DNA of 64,000 nucleotides from Paenibacillus lycopersici. GTDB lineage: Bacteria; Bacillota; Bacilli; Paenibacillales; Paenibacillaceae. This document shows positions 58,550 through 64,000 of this stretch, one piece after another; the first letter of the stretch is position 1; every line of letters starts with the position of its first letter. The stretch spans positions 4,095,001-4,159,000 of the forward strand of contig NZ_CP048209.1 of assembly GCF_010119935.1 (NCBI RefSeq), in the 5' to 3' direction. Below the pieces are notes generated by a model. It had not been told where the DNA came from, ran no database searches, and was given only the letters and a program-made list of their open reading frames with translations. Made by a program: the position numbers and the translations under genes.

Positions 58550-59842
58550 TCAACGGTGAAGCACATAAGCTTCCAGCTTATGTCCGTGCACCTCGTAGTC
58601 CTGCTTATTCAATTGCACTTTCAATACCATCCGATCCTGATCGACCGACTGCTCCAGCACCTCGCCCGTTCGATAAGCGAGCGCGATCAGGTCTCCGCGT
58701 TCGGCGGGGACGGCGAATGTCAGCGTGCTGCCGACCAGCTTGTCCTGAACGGCTTGGCGAAGCCGGGACAGATCACCCGCGTTATACGCGCTAATGGCCA
58801 GCACACCCGGTCCATTGGCCGGAACAAGCCCGGGGCGGTCCTGCACGCACAGGTCGATCTTGTTATACAGCTTGAGCTGCGGCTTATCCGCGGCGCCAAG
58901 ATCCCCCAAAATGCGCTCCACGACGGCGATTTGCTCGTCTCGCATTGCGGAGGAACCGTCGATAACGTGAAGAACGAGATCCGCCTCGCACACCTCTTCC
59001 AGCGTCGCCCGGAAAGCGGCGATCAGATCATGCGGCAAATTCTGTATGAAGCCGACGGTGTCCGTCAGGATGACTTCCTTGCCGCTTGGCAGCTCCAAGA
59101 GACGGGAAGTCGGATCCAGCGTGGCGAACAGCTGGTTCTCCACATAGACGTCCGCTTGGGTCAGCTCGCGCAGCAGCGTGGACTTGCCGGCATTCGTATA
59201 GCCGACCAAGGCGGCCTGCTGGACGCCGGACTTCCGTCTGCGCTCGCGGTGAAGCGTGCGATGGCGGACGATCTCCTCCAGCGTATGCTTCAAATCCGTG
59301 ATCCGTCCGCGTATGTGGCGGCGATCCGTCTCCAGCTTCGATTCGCCCGGTCCCCGCGTACCGATCCCGCCGCCCAGACGGGACAAATTGCGTCCGTGCC
59401 CGGATAGACGCGGCAGCAGATAGCTGAGCTGCGCCAGCTCGACTTGAATAATGCCTTCTCTAGTTTTGGCTCGCTGCGCAAAAATATCCAGAATGAGCTG
59501 CGTCCGGTCGATGATCTTCAAATCGAGCGCTTCTTCCAGATTGCGCACCTGGGCGCCCGACAGCTCCTGATCGAAGATTGCCGTCGTGGCGCCAAGTTCA
59601 TCCGCGGCCAGGCGAAGCTCTTCGACCTTGCCTTTGCCGATGAACCATTTCGCATCGACGCTGTCCTTGTTCTGCGTCATCGAAGCGAGCACCTCGACGC
59701 CCGCGGTTTCCGCCAGATTGACGAGCTCGCGCAGCGAGTGCTCCGGATCTCCGGAACCGCGCTTGATATCCGGCGTCACGAGGCTGACCAGTATTGCCCG
59801 GTCACGCAGATCCGTATCGGTATCGTAAGATGGTTGGCGCAT
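58550..59842 (-). CDS. hflX: Ribosome-associated GTPase HflX
   Basis: The 430-residue protein has the HflX N-terminal domain (WFIGKGKVEELRLAADELGA), the GGIGTRGPGESKLETDRR linker and a G domain with G1 GYTNAGKST, G3 DTVGFI and G4 NKIDL. HflX splits stalled or stressed ribosomes. Order hflX-ynbB-glnR-glnA is the same as in Bacillus. Confidence 0.95.
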   Translation of the reverse strand: MRQPSYDTDTDLRDRAILVSLVTPDIKRGSGDPEHSLRELVNLAETAGVEVLASMTQNKDSVDAKWFIGKGKVEELRLAADELGATTAIFDQELSGAQVRNLEEALDLKIIDRTQLILDIFAQRAKTREGIIQVELAQLSYLLPRLSGHGRNLSRLGGGIGTRGPGESKLETDRRHIRGRITDLKHTLEEIVRHRTLHRERRRKSGVQQAALVGYTNAGKSTLLRELTQADVYVENQLFATLDPTSRLLELPSGKEVILTDTVGFIQNLPHDLIAAFRATLEEVCEADLVLHVIDGSSAMRDEQIAVVERILGDLGAADKPQLKLYNKIDLCVQDRPGLVPANGPGVLAISAYNAGDLSRLRQAVQDKLVGSTLTFAVPAERGDLIALAYRTGEVLEQSVDQDRMVLKVQLNKQDYEVHGHKLEAYVLHR

Positions 59843-59894
59843 GCAGTTATCGTACCGCTCCTTTGTTTCACGTCTATCGCGATGCCGGACGCCG

Positions 59895-60878
59895 TTACTT
59901 CTCCCACTTCAGATCCTCGGGACGCACCGACATCAATTCCTGCTTGCCGGGCGATCCCGTAGGATACTGCGTCATGAGCCGAACCGCCTGATAGCGGAAC
60001 GCCTTCTCGATAATATTGCGCACGTACCGCGCGTTGCTGAAGGCGAACATCGACATCGTCTTCTCCAGCATCAAATGCTGGCGGAGCTTGAAGATCGACT
60101 GCGGCATCAGCGTGTAATCGCGGTCCTTGGCCATCAGCTCGGCAATTTGAATAAGCTGGTCGACCGAGTAATCGGGGAATTCGATCTGGATCGGGAACCG
60201 CGACGGCAGGCCCGGATTCGTCATCAGAAACTGCTCGATTTCCAGCGGGTACCCGGCCAGAATGAGCACGAACTGGTTCCTGTAATCTTCCATCGCCTTG
60301 ACTAATGTGTCGATCGCCTCTTTGCCGAAATCCTTCTCCCCGCCCCGCGCCAGGCTGTACGCTTCGTCCACAAACAGCACGCCGCCGAGCGCCTTGCGCA
60401 CGAGATCCCGCGTTTTCTGCGCCGTGTGGCCGATGTATTCGCCGACCAGGTCCGCGCGCTCCACTTCGATCATATGGCCCTTGGAGAGAACGCCCATCTT
60501 CTGAAAAAGCTTCGCCACGATCCGTGCGATCGTCGTCTTGCCCGTGCCCGGGTTACCGGTGAAAATCATATGATACACATGCGAGCCGCCCGACAAACCG
60601 GCTTCCGAACGCATGCGGCTAATTTGCAGCAGCGCATAGATTTCATAGATCAGCTGCTTGACGTTCTCCAGTCCGACCATCGGTTCCAGCTCGCGCTGAA
60701 TGTCCAGATACGGGTCGCCCGGCGGCAGCGGCCGCGCCGAGTGCGCGGGCTCGCTCTCGAGCTGCGGGGGCGAACTGCCCGTAAGGGCGAGCGTATCGCT
60801 GCTTCGAAGGACAATATTGATTTGACGGGCAGGCCGGCCGCTTCCGCTTCCGCCCGACGTTACGACTCGATCGTCCAT
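59895..60878 (-). CDS. spoVK: Stage V sporulation protein K (AAA ATPase)
   Basis: The 327-residue AAA+ protein of the SpoVK/CbxX family has Walker A TGNPGTGKTT, Walker B GVLFVDEAYSL and a sensor/Arg finger region ILAGYP ... NPGLPSRF. Needed for spore maturation in Bacillus; also lies next to ynbA/hflX there. Supports a spore-forming host. The first ~50 residues are a low-complexity extension. Confidence 0.92.
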   Translation of the reverse strand: MDDRVVTSGGSGSGRPARQINIVLRSSDTLALTGSSPPQLESEPAHSARPLPPGDPYLDIQRELEPMVGLENVKQLIYEIYALLQISRMRSEAGLSGGSHVYHMIFTGNPGTGKTTIARIVAKLFQKMGVLSKGHMIEVERADLVGEYIGHTAQKTRDLVRKALGGVLFVDEAYSLARGGEKDFGKEAIDTLVKAMEDYRNQFVLILAGYPLEIEQFLMTNPGLPSRFPIQIEFPDYSVDQLIQIAELMAKDRDYTLMPQSIFKLRQHLMLEKTMSMFAFSNARYVRNIIEKAFRYQAVRLMTQYPTGSPGKQELMSVRPEDLKWEK

Positions 60879-60993
60879 ATCTGCTTCATCACCTATCCTT
60901 CAAAGGATCATGAGCAACTGCTGCGCATATAATCCATTGTATTCTAGCGATGACAGCCATATTAACAGATTTCCGCCGCGAAGCGGAGCTGCT

Positions 60994-61683
60994 TCAGAAC
61001 GAATCCGGAAGATGGAAGCCCATTCGCATGATCAGCTCGTCGGCTTTCCATTTGGTGAAGGCAAGCACTTCGCGGGAGTAGTTGAACGTCAAGTTCAGCA
61101 CTTTCGATTTGTAGCCGACGGCCGTCGTGCCGGATGGATATTTCAAGTAGCTCGCGATATCGCCCGCGCGCGGCGCATGATAATCATGCGTCACGATCAG
61201 CAGCTTCGTCCAGCCTCGCTTAGCCGCAAGAGGCTTGCTGAACAGCAAATTCTCGTACGTGCTGCGGGCATCGTTCTCGAGCACCATCGCGCTATCCGGC
61301 ACGCCTTTCAAGCGCAAATAATTGCGCATGCCTTCCGCCTCTGTCAGGGTGGAGCCGTTATGATCCAGGCCGCCGGTCAAGATGAAATGCCGCACCGTGC
61401 CCTGCTTGTACAATTCGTAACCGCTCTCCAGCCGCTCTCGCAAGCCGGGGCTTGGCTGATCGTCCCATAGCGCCGCGCCGAGTATGATGGCGGCATCCGC
61501 TTTCGGGACCGGATTCGGCGCATCGTAGCTGGTTATCAGCCACAGCAGATACGCGCACCAGAATACGCCCAACGCCGCGACCCAAGCGCAGATCCGCAGA
61601 AGAAGGACGAATGGACGGAATCGTCTGCGGGAGCTGCGTTTCGGGCGTTTGGGCGTGCGCTTCGGAACCGCGGCCGATTTCAC
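60994..61683 (-). CDS. YdcF/SanA-family membrane protein (DUF218)
   Basis: The 229-residue protein has a basic start, one transmembrane segment (about 25-48) and a DUF218 domain: ADAAIILGAALWDDQPSPGLRERLESGYELYKQG, FILTGG, TYENLLFSK and THDYHAPRA. The family acts outside the membrane in envelope homeostasis; exact chemistry unknown. It overlaps the DUF402 gene by 4 bp. Confidence 0.87.
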   Translation of the reverse strand: MKSAAVPKRTPKRPKRSSRRRFRPFVLLLRICAWVAALGVFWCAYLLWLITSYDAPNPVPKADAAIILGAALWDDQPSPGLRERLESGYELYKQGTVRHFILTGGLDHNGSTLTEAEGMRNYLRLKGVPDSAMVLENDARSTYENLLFSKPLAAKRGWTKLLIVTHDYHAPRAGDIASYLKYPSGTTAVGYKSKVLNLTFNYSREVLAFTKWKADELIMRMGFHLPDSF

Positions 61684-62234
61684 GACTCGCTTAATTCCCC
61701 GCTCTGCGCCAGCGTCTTGCGATGCTTCAGACTAAGCGTGAAATAACGAAACCGTCCGTTTCGTATCGTGGAGAGCAGTCTGCCCGCCGTCTTCCGTGCC
61801 AGAGCGGCGTCCTTGTTCGTCACCGCGCCTTGAATAACCGCTTCTTCCAGCTCATCCTCGTCCAGCAGGAACACTTCTCCGCTCGGCAGCACGACGACAT
61901 CGAGATACAGATCGTCGAACCACGGCACCTGCTGATCGGTCAGTCCTTGCGTCTTGCAAATATCGATGTACCATTGAACAACGCGGTTCTTATCGTCAAA
62001 CATCGTCGTCACGACGAAATGCTCGCCCCGGGGAAAATGCTGCATCCACAAATATCCACGGTCGGCCAGGCATAATTTGCGTCCGTTGTATTCTTTCCAC
62101 AACGGCTCGCGCAATTCATGAATCCGGTAGAACGTCACCAGTCCTTTGAACTCATCCCCGTCCATGGTCAAGCACGTATAGCTTCTACGCAGAATGCGGC
62201 GCCAGTTGGCTCGGTCAGAAAATTTACGTTTCAT
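61680..62234 (-). CDS. DUF402 domain protein
   Basis: The 184-residue cytoplasmic protein has a DUF402 fold core (DKNRVVQWYIDICKTQGLTDQQVPWFDDLYLDVVVLPSGEVFLLDEDELEEA) with the metal-binding Asp/Glu set. Relatives are nucleoside tri/diphosphatases. Here the N-terminal ~70 residues differ from YgaC/NtdP, so activity is uncertain. Operon with the YdcF gene. Confidence 0.82.
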   Translation of the reverse strand: MKRKFSDRANWRRILRRSYTCLTMDGDEFKGLVTFYRIHELREPLWKEYNGRKLCLADRGYLWMQHFPRGEHFVVTTMFDDKNRVVQWYIDICKTQGLTDQQVPWFDDLYLDVVVLPSGEVFLLDEDELEEAVIQGAVTNKDAALARKTAGRLLSTIRNGRFRYFTLSLKHRKTLAQSGELSES

Positions 62235-62416
62235 ACGGAACGACCTTTCCGTTAGGATCTCGCTTCAGTTGCTGCGCGGACATGTAAACAAGCAGGCAGG
62301 GCAGATTTCCCTCATTAAAAAAAGATTACCACAATCTAACGGCCATCACCAGCGAACCCCGCAAATAAACCAGGCCCGGCCTGTCCGGCAGACGTTCGGC
62401 CGGCCGGATGAACGAC

Positions 62417-62445
62417 AAAAGGAGAACGGCATTCATCCGTTCTCC
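62417..62445 (-). terminator. Terminator of the cyclophilin gene
   Basis: GGAGAACGG and CCGTTCTCC pair around ATGAATG on the minus strand, followed by TTTTG. Confidence 0.85.
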
Positions 62446-62457
62446 CCTTGGTCAAGC

Positions 62458-63159
62458 TTATTTCTCCGAAATCGTGATCGTCTTGATCACGATGTCTTCC
62501 GTCGGCGCGCTCGCTTCGCCTTGCGCGCTCGTCGTGACCGGCGTGGCGGCGATCGCCTTCACGGTGTCCATGCCGTCGGTCACCTTGCCGAAAATCGTAT
62601 AGTTCGGCATGTTGTTCAAGCCGGCTGCGTCCGCCCCGGTGCAGATGAAGAACTGGCTGCCGCCGGAATTCGGCTGCCCCGTATTCGCCATCGCGATGAC
62701 GCCCTCGTCGTACTTGTACTTGTCGTCCAGCTCATCCGGGATATTATAGCCCGGACCGCCCGCTCCGGTGCCGGTCGGATCGCCGCCCTGGATCATGAAC
62801 GTCTGGATAATCCGGTGGAACTTCACGCCGTCATAGAACTTCTCCTTGGACAGGAAGACGAAGTTGTTGACCGTTTCCGGCCGGTCCTTGGCATACAATT
62901 CTACGGTAAAGTCGCCTTTGTTCGTGCTGAATACGGCACTGTACGACTTGTTCGTGTCAATCGCCATTTTCGGCTTCTCCGACCACTGCTTCGGCGTACC
63001 CGATTGACCTGCGTTGCTGCCGCTGGCGGACGTTTCCGTCTGGGAGTTCGCTGCGTTTTGGTTTTGTGCCGCGTTGTCTGGTTTCGTTCCGCATGCCGAT
63101 GCTACGAGCAGCATGGCGGACAGGACGACGGTAAGCGCCGTCCGATTCTTCATATTCAT
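62458..63159 (-). CDS. Peptidyl-prolyl cis-trans isomerase (cyclophilin) lipoprotein
   Basis: The 233-residue product has a lipoprotein signal (LVASACGTK), a Gln/Asn/Ser-rich linker (about 25-60) and a cyclophilin domain (about 75-230) with FHRIIQTFMIQGGDPTGTG, GVIAMANTGQPNSGGSQFFI and FGKVTDGMD. Catalytic Arg in FHRII is present. It folds exported proteins on the outer face of the membrane. Confidence 0.93.
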   Translation of the reverse strand: MNMKNRTALTVVLSAMLLVASACGTKPDNAAQNQNAANSQTETSASGSNAGQSGTPKQWSEKPKMAIDTNKSYSAVFSTNKGDFTVELYAKDRPETVNNFVFLSKEKFYDGVKFHRIIQTFMIQGGDPTGTGAGGPGYNIPDELDDKYKYDEGVIAMANTGQPNSGGSQFFICTGADAAGLNNMPNYTIFGKVTDGMDTVKAIAATPVTTSAQGEASAPTEDIVIKTITISEK

Positions 63160-63209
63160 CTTCGATTAACCTCCGCATTTAAGTTCGTGATGGTCGCGCT
63201 GCTTGCCGG

Positions 63210-64000
63210 TCAAGGAGCGGTGATCGCCGGCTTGTCGCCCGCGTTCTTCGTGCCGTTGGCAGGACCCTGAGGCGTCGTGTCCGCAGGAACGGAGCCGTCG
63301 GCCGGCCCGTCAGCGGCACTGTCGACGAGATTGCTTTGACCGCTCGATTCATTATTCACGCTATTGTCCGGCGTTCCGGAAGTCCCGCCTTCCGTTCCCG
63401 TAGCAGGCGTGTTCCCTGTTCCTGTACCGGTTCCGGTACCGGTTCCCGCTCCTCCGTTGCCGCCGTTCCCGGAACCGCCGTTCGTTCCGCCGCCGGCTCC
63501 CGGCTGAGCCGGCATTCCTTCGCCGCCGTTCCCCGGCAACGGGCCGCCGCCGCTGCCATTATCCGGAGGCGTACCTTCATTGCCCTGGCCGCCGTTCCCG
63601 CTGCCCGGCGGCTGTTCGATACCGCCTCCGCCGTTGTTGCCTTGCCCGTTATTGCTTTGCCCGTTATTGCCGTTGCCTGGGTTGCCGCCATTCCCCGGCA
63701 GATTGCCTTCGTCCGTCGGCGGCGGCTCGATCTCGGCGGCCGGAATATTCGCCTTCACCGTGGCGGACGGCGCGCCTTCCAAGTCTTTCGCCGGATCGTA
63801 AGCCAGAACATAGTACTCGTAATCCATGCCCGGCGCGATGTTCAAGTCGTCGACCCCGGTCGTCGTCAACGAATCGAGCAGCTTGGTGAATTCCGTCTCT
63901 CCCGTCGCTTTGCGATAGATCCGGTAAGTCATTCCTTCGCCTACTACAGGCGACCAGGCCAACTGCACGGCTGCTTTCTGTTCGTTGTAGACGGCGCTGA
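63210..64000 (-). CDS. Fibronectin type III / Gly-Asn-rich surface protein, C-terminal part
   Basis: About 263 residues are visible; the N terminus is right of the window. The frame is open at 64000. A fibronectin III domain (about AVQLAWSPVVGEGMTYRIYRKATGE ... YEYYVLAYD) is followed by a long Gly/Asn/Pro/Gln-rich tail. This pattern occurs at the end of Paenibacillus class A penicillin-binding proteins (PBP1A), so that is the most likely identity, but the catalytic part is not in view. Confidence 0.6.
   Translation of the reverse strand, partial: SAVYNEQKAAVQLAWSPVVGEGMTYRIYRKATGETEFTKLLDSLTTTGVDDLNIAPGMDYEYYVLAYDPAKDLEGAPSATVKANIPAAEIEPPPTDEGNLPGNGGNPGNGNNGQSNNGQGNNGGGGIEQPPGSGNGGQGNEGTPPDNGSGGGPLPGNGGEGMPAQPGAGGGTNGGSGNGGNGGAGTGTGTGTGTGNTPATGTEGGTSGTPDNSVNNESSGQSNLVDSAADGPADGSVPADTTPQGPANGTKNAGDKPAITAP

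Overview
The window is a piece of a Firmicute chromosome, most likely Paenibacillus or a close relative (Paenibacillaceae). The evidence is the gene set and order: lexA/yneA/ynzC, glnR-glnA, ynbB-hflX-spoVK, mrfA-type helicase, Bacillus-type LexA boxes and a perfect GlnR/TnrA box. Assignments rest on motif recognition by eye; no database search was possible.

Region 1 (1-12462, host): a truncated MrfA/YprA helicase, a YfhP-like membrane hydrolase, ribonuclease Z, cobalamin-dependent methionine synthase MetH, acireductone dioxygenase MtnD, a HAD phosphatase, a membrane protein, an aldo/keto reductase, and the SOS cluster ynzC-yneA / lexA with five LexA-like boxes in the divergent intergenic region. 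A protein of unknown function and the orphaned glnA terminator follow.

Region 2 (12463-55429, prophage of about 43 kb): a temperate phage inserted in the 3' end of glnA. It is bounded by perfect 61-bp direct repeats (attL 12463-12523, attR 55369-55429) that carry the last 17 codons of glnA. From right to left it holds the integrase (LexA box in its leader), ImmA-like protein, CI-like repressor and divergent Cro-like gene with 17-bp operators, Rha and small early genes, and a replication module (DUF2800, DUF2815 SSB-like, MazG-like, sliding-clamp-like, family A DNA polymerase, VapE-type primase/helicase, VRR-NUC, SNF2 helicase). A RinA/ArpU-like late regulator, the terminase, portal, scaffold and capsid genes, and adaptor and short-tail genes follow. 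Last come two large ejection-type proteins, holin, GH25 endolysin and a small SOS-type regulatory cluster. There is no tape measure, tail tube or sheath gene, so the virion should be short-tailed (podovirus-like). Likely cargo genes are a secreted trypsin-like protease, a lipoprotein, and a plus-strand two-gene cassette with its own promoter and terminator.

The most interesting signal is at 19979-19985. A perfect in-frame -1 slippery heptamer GGGAAAG, the heptamer known from lambda G/T, lies four codons before the stop of a 758-aa virion protein. The -1 frame stays open into a lytic-transglycosylase domain that has no usable start codon or ribosome binding site of its own, which predicts an 883-aa frameshift fusion.

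Region 3 (55377-64000, host): glnA, glnR with promoter and GlnR box, a YnbB-type PLP enzyme, HflX, SpoVK, a YdcF-family protein, a DUF402 protein, a cyclophilin lipoprotein, and the C-terminal part of a fibronectin-III/Gly-rich protein that runs off the window.
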